Shown: positions 49,866 to 58,656 of the stretch, piece after piece
Layout of the letters: every line of letters begins with the position of its first letter
Numbering within the stretch: position 1 is the first letter of the stretch
From: an uncultured bacterium
Lineage (GTDB): Bacteria > Bacillota > Clostridia > Lachnospirales > Lachnospiraceae
DNA: 64,000 bases
NCBI GenBank assembly: GCA_905215155.1
Contig: CAJMPJ010000006.1
Span: 1-64,000, forward strand
Direction of reading: 5' to 3'
The notes under the pieces: generated by a model
What the model was told of the DNA's origin: nothing
What the model saw: only the letters and a program-made list of their open reading frames with translations
Databases searched by the model: none
Position numbers and translations under genes: made by a program

Positions 49866-49979
49866 GAGCCGAGTATGAAAACTACATAAAAAGCCGAGTG
49901 TACGAAACACAAATGGCCGGATGATTACGAATTTGCGTTTCGTAAATCATCCGGCCATTTGGTAGCTCACACTCGGCTC
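49866..49979 (-). promoter_or_regulatory. Long hairpin with two competing 3' arms
   Basis: On the minus strand GAGCCGAGTGT (5' arm, 49969-49979) can pair with ACACTCGGC (49893-49901), closing a stem whose inner part AAATGGCCGGATGATT (49911-49926 on the plus strand) pairs with 49944-49960, followed by TTTTT. It can instead pair with ACTCGGCTC (49866-49874), followed by TTTTC. The inner stem is about 21 bp. It lies in the leader of the sigma-like gene. Confidence 0.7.
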
Positions 49980-49997
49980 CATTGCTCGGTATGTTTC

Positions 49998-50141
49998 TTA
50001 TTTCTTTTTAGAACGTTTGGTTTGTACCAATGCACTAGCAGCTACAGATTTTATCTTCGAGCTAGTTCTTCCATCTCTCAATAGAGCGGAAGCCTTACTA
50101 GCTACAGATTTAGATGTTTGTTTACAAGAATGTTTTGCCAT
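49998..50141 (-). CDS. 47-aa basic small protein
   Basis: This small gene codes for MAKHSCKQTSKSVASKAS, then ALLRDGRTSSKIKSVAASAL and VQTKRSKKK. AAGGGGGTG lies seven bases before the ATG. It is rich in Lys, Ser and Ala with a repeated KSVAS/KSVAA motif, reminiscent of histone-tail-like nucleic acid binding proteins. It follows the Com-like gene by 33 bp in the early operon. No function is known. Confidence 0.6.
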   Translation of the reverse strand: MAKHSCKQTSKSVASKASALLRDGRTSSKIKSVAASALVQTKRSKKK

Positions 50142-50174
50142 GCTATTCACCCCCTTACATTAAAATTTATATGT

Positions 50175-50327
50175 TTAAGCCGTTTTAACAGCGGACTTAA
50201 CACAAGGGATTTTAACTAACTTATTGCAGTGAGGACATTTCAACTCAATGTAGATTTTCTCTTTAGGTAATTCAGAGATGTCACACGCTCTTTTACCACA
50301 AACTGGACACTTTAGTTTTTTATTCAT
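50175..50327 (-). CDS. 50-aa zinc-ribbon protein (Com/KTR-like)
   Basis: The product starts MNKKLKCPVCGKRACDIS and continues with IYIELKCPHCNKLVKIPCV. Two CPxC knuckles separated by 25 residues form a zinc ribbon like those of Mu Com, a translational activator of mom, and the cysteine-rich KTR proteins of conjugative elements. GGTGGAG lies seven bases before ATG 50327. It is the first gene of the early operon, next to the operator at 50361. Confidence 0.7.
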   Translation of the reverse strand: MNKKLKCPVCGKRACDISELPKEKIYIELKCPHCNKLVKIPCVKSAVKTA

Positions 50328-50360
50328 AAATATCTCCACCTCTCCCTATGTAACAAACAC

Positions 50361-50375
50361 GCTTGTTCGCTTATT
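50361..50375. promoter_or_regulatory. Repressor operator, early side
   Basis: GCTTGTTCGCTTATT matches GCTTGTTCGCTAATT at 51559-51573 with one change. It lies 33 bp upstream of the first early gene; AACAAACACGCTTGTT around it is an imperfect palindrome. The XRE repressor encoded at 51151-51534 is the probable ligand. Confidence 0.6.
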
Positions 50376-50390
50376 TACTACACCATGGTT

Positions 50391-50427
50391 AAAAAATATG
50401 GAAATGTACAATAAACTGCACATTTCC
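50391..50427 (-). terminator. Terminator of the repressor-ImmA transcript
   Basis: On the minus strand GGAAATGTGCA (50417-50427) pairs with TGTACATTTCC (50400-50410) at 10 of 11 positions around GTTTAT, followed by ATATTTTTT. It lies four bases past the ImmA stop and separates the immunity transcript from the early operon. Confidence 0.75.
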
Positions 50428-50431
50428 AGTG

Positions 50432-51154
50432 CTAACAACAAAAATATTCTTCAATTGAGCATGGGTCACGTGAAATTAGGTTCAATGTCTGTAGTCTATA
50501 TTTCATTGGTGTATAATTTACGCTAAACAAACCTGCCATTTCACTAATAATGTCATTAACTCTATAATTAAGTGGTAAAGGTCTATCAGGTAATGTGCTA
50601 CAACCTAATTTTTCTTTAAAAATATTATTAACCGCCTCTCGAGGCATTAAAAAAGCTGCTGCACAATAATTTGCCTGATATTCAATAATTTCTATTGCTG
50701 TCATATTCCTTCGGTTTCCTGTTTCTGCACGGAAAGCTTTCTTCTCGCAGAAATGCTGATATTTAGCTGCTCTGTTATTGAAACATTTCTTATGAAGCCG
50801 TTGATGAAAACACTCATGGACTACTGTGAAATTTTCAATTCCTGGGTTATTTCCCTCCGAGATTGTCCTATCAATCAATATTGTTCCAGCATACACTGGT
50901 ATTTTGGTTGGCATCATTCCTTTTTCATAATGATCGCTTGGCCATGCCCACCAATAGCCATCGTTATATGCAGTCATTCCTAAATAAGTACCGTCAGGAG
51001 AAAGATAAACCCAATCGGGTGTACATCCGATTGAATCAACCAAATCATATACGTCGATAGGTTTAGGTTTTACCAACCTTTCTGCATCAAACTCCTGATT
51101 TAATTTATTGGCTTCTTGCTCTAATTGCGTTGGCGAATACTTATAATAGATCAC
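50432..51154 (-). CDS. ImmA/IrrE-type metallopeptidase
   Basis: The 240-aa protein has the zincin motif FTVVHECFHQRLH (HExxH, near residue 110) and the downstream EYQANYCAAAFLMP whose Glu completes the site, as in ImmA of ICEBs1 and IrrE. In those systems the peptidase cleaves the adjacent XRE repressor upon DNA damage and induces the element. The GTG start overlaps the repressor stop (GTGA), so the pair is co-translated. It probably controls induction of this prophage. Confidence 0.9.
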   Translation of the reverse strand: MIYYKYSPTQLEQEANKLNQEFDAERLVKPKPIDVYDLVDSIGCTPDWVYLSPDGTYLGMTAYNDGYWWAWPSDHYEKGMMPTKIPVYAGTILIDRTISEGNNPGIENFTVVHECFHQRLHKKCFNNRAAKYQHFCEKKAFRAETGNRRNMTAIEIIEYQANYCAAAFLMPREAVNNIFKEKLGCSTLPDRPLPLNYRVNDIISEMAGLFSVNYTPMKYRLQTLNLISRDPCSIEEYFCC

Positions 51155-51534
51155 GGATTTTTATCTCCTTTTTCCTTAGCCTCTAACATTTCTATAACCT
51201 TCGACCAATCGTCTTCATCAGCATTGATATCACGTGCTTTACGTAACGCAACGCGTAGTGTATCGTTACCCATTATATATTCTGGTAAGTCAGGAGAAAC
51301 CGTGTTCTCTTTCGCTAAAGCTGCTAAATCAAATAATTTGTTCGTTTCGCTTTCGGTAAGACTTAATGCTTCAGATATCTTATAGATTTTTTCCTTGTCT
51401 GGCGGATAACGTCTACCCTTTTCAATATCGCTCATGTAAGCAGGAACAATATCTAGAATTTCAGCTAGCTTGCGTAAGTTAATCCCTTTTTCAAGCCTTT
51501 TTTCTTTTACATATTCTCCAAATTGTGTATCCAT
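51151..51534 (-). CDS. XRE-family prophage repressor
   Basis: The 127-aa protein has an N-terminal Cro/CI helix-turn-helix (residues 6-60; KEKRLEKGINLRKLAEILDIVPAYMSDIEKGRRYP) and a short C-terminal region without autoprotease motif, as in ImmR-type repressors that rely on a separate ImmA peptidase. It should bind the two GCTTGTTCGCT operators, repress the early operon, and repress itself. AAGGAGG lies six bases before ATG 51534. Confidence 0.9.
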   Translation of the reverse strand: MDTQFGEYVKEKRLEKGINLRKLAEILDIVPAYMSDIEKGRRYPPDKEKIYKISEALSLTESETNKLFDLAALAKENTVSPDLPEYIMGNDTLRVALRKARDINADEDDWSKVIEMLEAKEKGDKNP

Positions 51535-51550
51535 AATAATCCTCCTTATA

Positions 51551-51611
51551 CGAAATAAGCTTGTTCGCTAATTCCTAACATTATTATATATACAACTTAT
51601 CCCTAAGTCAA
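51551..51611 (-). promoter_or_regulatory. Repressor promoter and operator
   Basis: On the minus strand TTGACT (51606-51611), 17 bp, TATAAT (51583-51588) make a strong sigma-A promoter for the repressor. Just downstream, CGAAATAAGCTTGTTCG (51551-51567) is an imperfect palindrome and includes the 15-bp operator 51559-51573. Confidence 0.8.
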
Positions 51612-51734
51612 CCCCTTTTTCATAAAAAATTACAGAAATTATCCACAATAAATAATCCCTGGGTTTTAGTATTTAGAATTTTATTTTAATAATTCGCTTT
51701 TACAGATTTTTTGTTTACATTTTGAAAATAAATA

Positions 51735-51762
51735 TTGCTGTTTTCGGAATAAATGCTATAAT
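51735..51762 (+). promoter_or_regulatory. Promoter of the restriction-modification operon
   Basis: TTGCTG (51735-51740), 16 bp, TGC-TATAAT (51757-51762) with an extended -10. It lies 53 bp before the 68-aa XRE gene and points away from the repressor. The rest of 51612-51815 is A+T-rich without a gene. Confidence 0.7.
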
Positions 51763-51815
51763 ACTAAGTGTGCATTTATACATAACATAAACTGACGAAT
51801 GAGAGGTGTAAGTAA

Positions 51816-52022
51816 ATGGAAGTCAGTTACAAGAAACTTTGGAAACTCCTAATAGATAAAGATATGAAGAAAAAGGATCTACGAGCAGCAACTGGCTTAA
51901 GTACAACTACACTTGCCAAGCTTGGTAAGAATGAAAATGTCAGTACAGATATTCTCGTAAAAATATGTACAGCTTTAGAATGTGATATAGGAGATATTAT
52001 GGAAGTCGTTGAAGATGAATAA
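51816..52022 (+). CDS. Small XRE regulator of the hsd operon
   Basis: The 68-aa protein is a lone helix-turn-helix of the Cro/CI type (MEVSYKKLWKLLIDKDMKKKDLRAATGLSTTTLAKLGKNENVSTDILVKICTALECDIGDIME is the whole domain, given here only by its ends). Proteins of this kind often precede type I or IIG restriction genes and act as controller proteins that delay restriction. AGAGGTG lies eight bases before the ATG. The hsdM start follows 63 bp later on the same strand. Confidence 0.85.
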   Translation: MEVSYKKLWKLLIDKDMKKKDLRAATGLSTTTLAKLGKNENVSTDILVKICTALECDIGDIMEVVEDE

Positions 52023-52085
52023 TCTCCCACAAACTAAGATTAATACACATTAAAATTTGAGATTCAGATAAGGAGATTAGATATA

Positions 52086-54164
52086 ATGGACCAACAAACT
52101 TATAATTCATTGAAATCATTTATATGGGGTATTGCTAATGACTGCCTAGTGGACGTATATGATGTAGGTGATTATCGCAAAATTATTCTACCAATGTTGG
52201 TTATCCGCAGATTTGATGCTGTACTTGAACCTAAACATGATGCGGTAATGGCGATGAAAAAAAAGATGGAATCGAAAAGTAGTATAGCAGATATCGACCC
52301 TGTTTTGTGCAGAGTAGCCGGGCAAGCTTTTTGTAATAAATCTGAATATATTTTGAAAGACTTGAAATCTCGTACTAACCAACAGCAACTAAAAAATGAT
52401 TTCATTAATTATTTAGATGGCTTTTCAAAAAATGTACAAGAAATCATCGATAAATTTCATTTTAGAAATCAAATTAATAGGTTGTCTGAGCAAGATAGAC
52501 TAGGATTACTAATTGAGAAATTTGTTGATCCAAGGATTAACCTGAGCAATCAACCTGTTTTAAACGATGACGGAAGTGTTCGTTTGCCTGCTCTTGATAA
52601 TCATACGATGGGTACCCTTTTTGAAGAAGTTATCCGTATGTTTAATGAAGAAACTAATATAACAGATGCAGGACGACATTTTACACCTAGAGATATTGTT
52701 GAACTAATGGCAGATCTCGCATTTGTCCCTGTCCAGGATCAGATTCAGAGTACAACTTATCGTATATATGATGGTGCCTGCGGTACTGGCGGCATGCTAA
52801 CTGTAGGTGAACAGCGCATACATGAACTTGCAGAGAAAGCCGGTAAAAAGGTTTCTATAAAGTTATTTGGTCAGGAAAATGCAGATGAAACTTATGCGAT
52901 TGCCTGCGCAGATATGCTAGTAAAAGGTGAAGGTAGCCAGGCAGATAATATATATTTTGGCTCAACAATTTCTAATGATGGTTTTCCTCGTGAAGAATTT
53001 GATTTTATGCTATCAAATCCTCCGTTTGGAACCTCGTGGAAGGCTGAACTTAAAGCATGGGGGGATATTAAAAAGGATGATATTACCGATCCTCGGTTTA
53101 TTATTAATTATGACGGTAATCCTAATTATTCCTTATTACCAGACATCGGTGATCCTCAGATGTTGTTTCTTGCAAATAATATAAGCAAAATGAAAACAAC
53201 AACCGAACTTGGTAGTCGTATTGTTGAAGTTCACAACGGTTCTTCACTGTTTACAGGAAAAGCAGGAACTGGTCCAAGTAATCTTCGACGTTATATTATT
53301 GAAAATGATATGCTGGAAGCAATTGTTGCACTTCCAGAGAAGATGTTTTACAACACACCGATTAATACTTATCTGTGGGTAGTAACAAATAAAAAAGCTA
53401 AAGAACGTAAAGGTAAAGTTCAGTTGATCGATGCTACTTCCTTGAAATCAACACTAAGAAAAAATCTTGGTGATAAGAGTTGTGAAATCACTTCAGAGAT
53501 TCGTACTAAGATTGTGGAATTATACCTTTCCTTTACAGAAGCTGATGAAACATATAGCAAAGTTTTTGATAACGAGGAATTTGCATATTACTCCGTAGAT
53601 ATTCTACGTCCGCTTCGTTTGCGAGTTGATGTTACCGAAGACAAGCTTGAATTGTTAAGGCAAGAAGCAAAAGACGAGCCACTATATCGTTTAATGTGCA
53701 AGATGAAAGATGATGTAGGCAATGATCCAATATTAGATTATAACAAGTTTATAGTTGATGTTGAAAAGGCTATTAGTAATAGTAACGTTAAGCTAACGGC
53801 AAAGCGAATTAAGACTATTCGAAATTACTTCACTACAGTTGATGAACTAGCCGAGCCAGTAGAGGACAATAAAGGTGGATACGAGCCTAACAAGGAATTA
53901 AAAGATAATGAACAAATTCCCTATAAATATGAGGGAGGTATTGAAGCCTTCTTTAATAACGAAATTTTGCCGTATGTCCAAGATGCGTGGATAGATGAAA
54001 ACTCAATCACTCTAGGCTACGAGCTTAGCTTTACAAAGTATTTTTACAATCCAATTGAATTGCGAGAAGCAGCTGATATTATTGCAGACATTAAGAAAAT
54101 AGAATCTAATACAGACGGCTTATTGGCATCAATTGTGCAACTTTCTGGGGGAGGTGAGCATTAA
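52086..54164 (+). CDS. hsdM: Type I restriction-modification DNA methyltransferase HsdM
   Basis: The 692-aa protein has an N-terminal HsdM helical domain (residues 5-140), motif I YDGACGTGGMLTVGEQ (near 230) and motif IV FMLSNPPFGTSW (near 305), as N6-adenine methyltransferases of the gamma class. It pairs with HsdS to methylate the target. The C-terminal part from about 500 is longer than in the usual 500-aa enzymes. GGAG precedes the ATG. Its stop overlaps the hsdS start by one base (TAATG), a coupled arrangement. It lies in the same element as the phage and may protect the lysogen from other phages. Confidence 0.95.
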   Translation: MDQQTYNSLKSFIWGIANDCLVDVYDVGDYRKIILPMLVIRRFDAVLEPKHDAVMAMKKKMESKSSIADIDPVLCRVAGQAFCNKSEYILKDLKSRTNQQQLKNDFINYLDGFSKNVQEIIDKFHFRNQINRLSEQDRLGLLIEKFVDPRINLSNQPVLNDDGSVRLPALDNHTMGTLFEEVIRMFNEETNITDAGRHFTPRDIVELMADLAFVPVQDQIQSTTYRIYDGACGTGGMLTVGEQRIHELAEKAGKKVSIKLFGQENADETYAIACADMLVKGEGSQADNIYFGSTISNDGFPREEFDFMLSNPPFGTSWKAELKAWGDIKKDDITDPRFIINYDGNPNYSLLPDIGDPQMLFLANNISKMKTTTELGSRIVEVHNGSSLFTGKAGTGPSNLRRYIIENDMLEAIVALPEKMFYNTPINTYLWVVTNKKAKERKGKVQLIDATSLKSTLRKNLGDKSCEITSEIRTKIVELYLSFTEADETYSKVFDNEEFAYYSVDILRPLRLRVDVTEDKLELLRQEAKDEPLYRLMCKMKDDVGNDPILDYNKFIVDVEKAISNSNVKLTAKRIKTIRNYFTTVDELAEPVEDNKGGYEPNKELKDNEQIPYKYEGGIEAFFNNEILPYVQDAWIDENSITLGYELSFTKYFYNPIELREAADIIADIKKIESNTDGLLASIVQLSGGGEH

Positions 54165-55540
54165 TGTTAATACCTTATGAGAAATACAAAAATGCTAATT
54201 TACCGTGGCTTGACGTTATACCAGAACATTGGGACTTTTTACGTAATAAGAATGTTTTTACCGATAAAAAAAATACTGTTGGTTCGGAATTCAACAGATT
54301 TACATTGCTATCATTAACTAAAGGTGGCGTTATAGCAAGAGACATTAGTTCGGGTAAAGGGAAATTTCCAAAAGACTTTAATAGCTATAAAATTGTAGAG
54401 CCAGGTGACATGATTTTTTGTTTATTTGATATTGACGAAACTCCAAGAACAGTTGGGCTATCAAGTTTAAGTGGCATGATAACTGGTGCATATAATGTTT
54501 TTCAAGTTAAAAACAATAATCCACACTACACTTACTATTATTATTTAGCTCTTGATAATTTGAAAGCACTAAAACCGCTATATACAGGTCTTAGAAAAGT
54601 AATTGGATTGTCAACTTTCATGGCAACAAAACTTCCCATTCCGCCTCGCTTCGAGCAAGACCAAATTGTCCGTTTCCTAGATTGGAAAACGACAGATATA
54701 GCGAGATATATTAAGGAAAAAAAGAAAGAAATTACGTATTTAACAGAATTAAAAAATTCTCTTATTTTTCATGCGGTTACCAAAGGATGTCGCCCCAATG
54801 CAAAAAAGATGAGTCAGCAAAAATGGATTGGGGATATTCCTGTTCACTGGGATGAAAAGATGCTTTTTCAGTGTGCTACAGAGCAAAACATCTCAAACAA
54901 GAATGTCCATAACCAAAATTTGCTATCTCTTAGCTATGGAAAGATTATCAATAAGGATATAAATACCACGGCTGGCCTACTACCTGCATCCTTTGACACA
55001 TATCAGATAATCCATAAAGGAAATATTATCCTGCGTTTAACTGATTTGCAAAACGACCATAAAAGTTTAAGAGTAGGCCTTTCAGCTCAAACAGGTATAA
55101 TTACATCAGCATACACATGTCTAAAACCAAGAGAGAATGTGCTTTCTGAGTACCTTTACCTGCTATTACATTCGTATGATGTGAGCAAATTGTTTTACGG
55201 AATGGGTGGCGGTGTTCGGCAAAGCATCGGCTACAACGATATTCGAAGAATGACCGTTCTGTTACCTCCAAAAGAAGAACAAGAAGAAATTGTATCCTAT
55301 TGTCTGGAAGTAAAAGAAAAAATTGATTTGTTGATTGATAGTATTAAAAGTGAAATCGGCTATCTTGAAGAACTAAGAACCAAAACAATAGTAGATGTGG
55401 TTACCGGTAAAGTTGATGTCCGCAGTGTGTATATTCCAGAATACGAAGTGATAACGAACGGTGAATTTGATGACGATGATGAAGCAGACACTAACGATGA
55501 ATCAGATGAAGAAATTTTATGTGAGGAGGTCGTTGTTTAA
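54164..55540 (+). CDS. hsdS: Type I specificity subunit HsdS
   Basis: The 458-aa protein has two target-recognition half-domains that each begin with a conserved signature (LPWLDVIPEHWDF near residue 13; WIGDIPVHWDEKM near 222) and end with a coiled-coil spacer (FEQDQIVRFLDWKTTDIARY; KEEQEEIVSYCLEVKEKIDLL). It determines the bipartite DNA sequence recognised by the complex. The last 30 residues are strongly acidic (GEFDDDDEADTNDESDEE), which is unusual for HsdS. The target sequence cannot be predicted. Confidence 0.93.
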   Translation: MLIPYEKYKNANLPWLDVIPEHWDFLRNKNVFTDKKNTVGSEFNRFTLLSLTKGGVIARDISSGKGKFPKDFNSYKIVEPGDMIFCLFDIDETPRTVGLSSLSGMITGAYNVFQVKNNNPHYTYYYYLALDNLKALKPLYTGLRKVIGLSTFMATKLPIPPRFEQDQIVRFLDWKTTDIARYIKEKKKEITYLTELKNSLIFHAVTKGCRPNAKKMSQQKWIGDIPVHWDEKMLFQCATEQNISNKNVHNQNLLSLSYGKIINKDINTTAGLLPASFDTYQIIHKGNIILRLTDLQNDHKSLRVGLSAQTGIITSAYTCLKPRENVLSEYLYLLLHSYDVSKLFYGMGGGVRQSIGYNDIRRMTVLLPPKEEQEEIVSYCLEVKEKIDLLIDSIKSEIGYLEELRTKTIVDVVTGKVDVRSVYIPEYEVITNGEFDDDDEADTNDESDEEILCEEVVV

Positions 55541-58539
55541 TGCACACCAATACAAAGGAAAATGGTTTTGAAACCCTTATTGTGAACTGGTTTGTTCAAA
55601 AAAATCATTATGAACAAGGTTTAAACTCTGATTTCAATCAGGATTATGCAATTGATGAGGCGCGCTTATTCCGCTTTCTCGTTAATACACAAGCAGAAGT
55701 GATGAAAGAACTTCATATTTTGGACAGTGCAGCTGAAAAGAAAAAATTCCTCGACCGCCTCAGCAAGAAGATTTCTGACGATGGTGTTGTTGAGATTTTA
55801 CGTAAGCCGTTTAAATACAAACATAAAAGTTTAGATTTATATATGGTTTTGCCTTCTGATGGGAATAAAAGAGCTTCAGAACAATATGAAAAGAACATAT
55901 TTAGTGTAACACGACAATTGCAATATTCTAAGCAACATAGCCGTCGTGCACTTGATATGACTATTTTCTTAAACGGATTACCGATTATGACTTTTGAGCT
56001 TAAGAACCAGCTCACTAAACAAAATGTCCAGGATGCAATACACCAATATAAAACTGATCGTGAACCATCAGAACTTATTTTTACTTTTAAACGTTGTCTT
56101 GTTCATTTTGCAGTCGACGATAACGAGGTCTATATGTGTACCGAACTAAAAAAGGAGAAATCCTGGTTTCTGCCTTTTAATAAAGGTTATAACGATGGTG
56201 CGGGTAACCCTCCAAATCCGAGCGGAATAAAAACAGACTATCTTTGGAAAGAAATTCTTACCAAGGGAGAGCTTTCAAATATATTAGAGAACTACGCACA
56301 AGTAGTCTGCGAGGAAGATGAAGAAACAAAGAAAAAAACCTATAAACAAATTTTTCCACGATATCATCAATTACAAGTTGTTAAATCCCTTTTGGCTGAG
56401 GCAGCACATCAAGGGGTCGGTCAGCGTTATTTGATTCAACATAGTGCAGGCAGCGGTAAATCCAATTCTATTGCATGGCTTGCCCACCAGCTTGTTACGT
56501 TGAAAAATGCAGATGGATATGTGTTTGATACCGTCATTGTAGTTACCGATCGTATTAACCTAGACAAGCAAATTAAAAATACGATTCGCCAATTCATGCA
56601 GGTCTCCTCTACGGTTGGTTGGGCCAAGGATTCATCTGAATTGAAAAAACTACTTGATGAGGGTAAAAAAATTATAATCACAATTGTGCATAAGTTTCAA
56701 TTTATTTTAGACGACATTACTAATGTCCACAAAAATAGCAAGTTCGCCATAATTATTGATGAGGCCCATTCCAGTCAAAATGGCAGTCTCTCTGCTAAGA
56801 TGAATATTGTTCTTTCTGGTAATGTTTATAACGAAGATGATACACTTGAAGATAAAATCAATAGTTTAATCGAAGGTAAAAAGATGGCCTCTAACTCCAG
56901 CTATTTTGCCTTTACTGCTACACCAAAAAACAAGACACTTGAGATGTTCGGTATGCCTTTAGTCGATGAGAATGGTAAGCCAGTCTACAACGAGGACGGT
57001 ACAAGAAAAGCAAGACCACATTATATTTATACGATGAAACAAGCTATTGAGGAAAAATTTATTTTGGACGTATTAAAATATTATACTCCATACCAAAGTT
57101 ATTATCATATTATCAAAACCGTGGAGGATGACCCTCTATTTGATAAAAAACGCGCTCAAAGCCGTCTTAAGTACTTCGTTGAATCAAATGAATTTGCTAT
57201 TGAAGAAAAAGCAAATATTATGGTAGAACATTTTCATACTGATGTACAAATGAAAATTGGTGGTAAAGCTAGGGCTATGGTTGTGACTAGTGAAATCAAA
57301 CGAGCTATAGAATATTATCATGCAATTAATCGTTCTTTAAAAGAACGTAAAAGTCAATATAAAGCCATAATAGCATTTTCCGGTGATGTTGTTTGGGAAG
57401 GGCAAACAGTAAACGAAGCTACACTCAATGGTTTTCCTAGTACAAAAATAGAAAAAATGTTTAAGAAAGAACCGTATCGCTTTTTAATTGTTGCCAATAA
57501 ATTTCAAACAGGTTACGATGAGCCTCTGCTACATACCATGTATGTAGATAAAAAACTTGCAGATATTAAAGCCGTACAAACACTATCTAGGCTTAATCGA
57601 TCCTATAATGGTAAAAACGATACATTTATTTTAGACTTTGCAAATGATCCAGAAGATATCAAGAGTGCATTTGAAAAGTATTATAAAACCACTATTCTTT
57701 CTGGTGAAACAGATGTAAACAAACTAAATGATTTGATTGATGAAATGGAGCCTTTGCAGGTCTATACAAAACAACAAGTTGATACTTTTGTAGAGTTATA
57801 TCTTAATAATGCCGAAAGAGAAAAACTAGATCCAATACTAGACTCCTGTGTAGAAAATTATAAAAGCTTAGAAACAGAAGAACAAATCTTATTCAAGAGC
57901 AGTGCCAAGAGATTTGTTCGTACTTATAACTTCCTATCTGCTATATTGCCATACGGCTCTGTTGATTGGGAGAAGTTATCTATATTTTTAAATCTTCTCA
58001 TTAACAAGCTACCAAGACCAAATAATGAGGATGATCTATCAGAAGGCATCTTAGAAAGTGTAGATTTAGAAAGTTACCGAGTAGTTGCACAGGAAACCAT
58101 GTCAATTACCCTTGCAGATGAAAATACTGAAATTGATCCAGTACCAGTAAGCACTGATGTAGGAATACACGTTCCGGAATTAGATACACTGACACACATT
58201 CTTCAAACTTTCCATGATATATGGGGTGATTGTGATTGGACAGATGAGGATCGAATTCGCCGTCAAGTTGCTGATTTACCAGATATCGTTAGCCGAGATG
58301 AAGCTTACCAAAACGCCATGAAACACTCTGACGCTCAAAATGCACGTGACGAAAGTGATCGTGCTACAATTGAAGCAATTATGAATACAATCTCAACTGG
58401 CATGGAACTGTATGAAGCATTTGAAAGTGATAAACGTAATAAAAATAATCAATCCTTTAAGAAGTGGTTGTTGGATATGGTCTTTAATGCAACATACAGA
58501 CCAAATACTCACAAAGATCAATCTAGTGAGAAGGAATAA
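55540..58539 (+). CDS. hsdR: Type I restriction endonuclease HsdR
   Basis: The 999-aa subunit has an N-terminal PD-(D/E)XK nuclease (ALDMTIFLNGLPIMTFELKNQ, near residue 145), Walker A QHSAGSGKSNSIAWLAH (near 300), DEAH box AIIIDEAHSSQNG, FTATPKNK (motif III) and ANKFQTGYDEP and QTLSRLNRSYNG (motifs V-VI). It translocates DNA and cuts at unmodified sites at a distance. The last 170 residues are helical, as in EcoR124I. The ATG overlaps the hsdS stop by one base. All key motifs are present, so the system looks functional. Confidence 0.95.
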   Translation: MHTNTKENGFETLIVNWFVQKNHYEQGLNSDFNQDYAIDEARLFRFLVNTQAEVMKELHILDSAAEKKKFLDRLSKKISDDGVVEILRKPFKYKHKSLDLYMVLPSDGNKRASEQYEKNIFSVTRQLQYSKQHSRRALDMTIFLNGLPIMTFELKNQLTKQNVQDAIHQYKTDREPSELIFTFKRCLVHFAVDDNEVYMCTELKKEKSWFLPFNKGYNDGAGNPPNPSGIKTDYLWKEILTKGELSNILENYAQVVCEEDEETKKKTYKQIFPRYHQLQVVKSLLAEAAHQGVGQRYLIQHSAGSGKSNSIAWLAHQLVTLKNADGYVFDTVIVVTDRINLDKQIKNTIRQFMQVSSTVGWAKDSSELKKLLDEGKKIIITIVHKFQFILDDITNVHKNSKFAIIIDEAHSSQNGSLSAKMNIVLSGNVYNEDDTLEDKINSLIEGKKMASNSSYFAFTATPKNKTLEMFGMPLVDENGKPVYNEDGTRKARPHYIYTMKQAIEEKFILDVLKYYTPYQSYYHIIKTVEDDPLFDKKRAQSRLKYFVESNEFAIEEKANIMVEHFHTDVQMKIGGKARAMVVTSEIKRAIEYYHAINRSLKERKSQYKAIIAFSGDVVWEGQTVNEATLNGFPSTKIEKMFKKEPYRFLIVANKFQTGYDEPLLHTMYVDKKLADIKAVQTLSRLNRSYNGKNDTFILDFANDPEDIKSAFEKYYKTTILSGETDVNKLNDLIDEMEPLQVYTKQQVDTFVELYLNNAEREKLDPILDSCVENYKSLETEEQILFKSSAKRFVRTYNFLSAILPYGSVDWEKLSIFLNLLINKLPRPNNEDDLSEGILESVDLESYRVVAQETMSITLADENTEIDPVPVSTDVGIHVPELDTLTHILQTFHDIWGDCDWTDEDRIRRQVADLPDIVSRDEAYQNAMKHSDAQNARDESDRATIEAIMNTISTGMELYEAFESDKRNKNNQSFKKWLLDMVFNATYRPNTHKDQSSEKE

Positions 58540-58602
58540 GAACATTAAAAAGATACATCTATCCTATCTCCTCAACCCCAATAAAAAAGCTAATCTGTCA
58601 AC

Positions 58603-58642
58603 TCAACCCTATCGCTTTCAGGGTAGTTGATATGTTTCCTCA
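58603..58642. repeat. Right-end palindrome and third end-proximal motif
   Basis: TCAACCCT (58603-58610), nine bases, AGGGTAGTTGA (58620-58630) is an imperfect palindrome. It overlaps TTGATATGTTTCCTCA (58627-58642), the reverse complement of the motif at 238-253 with one mismatch. The two ends of the element therefore carry the same motif in inverted orientation. Confidence 0.6.
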
Positions 58643-58656
58643 AAGAATAAAAATAA

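Noticed and set aside
58603..58630. Palindrome after hsdR as a rho-independent terminator
   Set aside because: No T-run follows on either strand. The hairpin at 58657-58720 is the better terminator.
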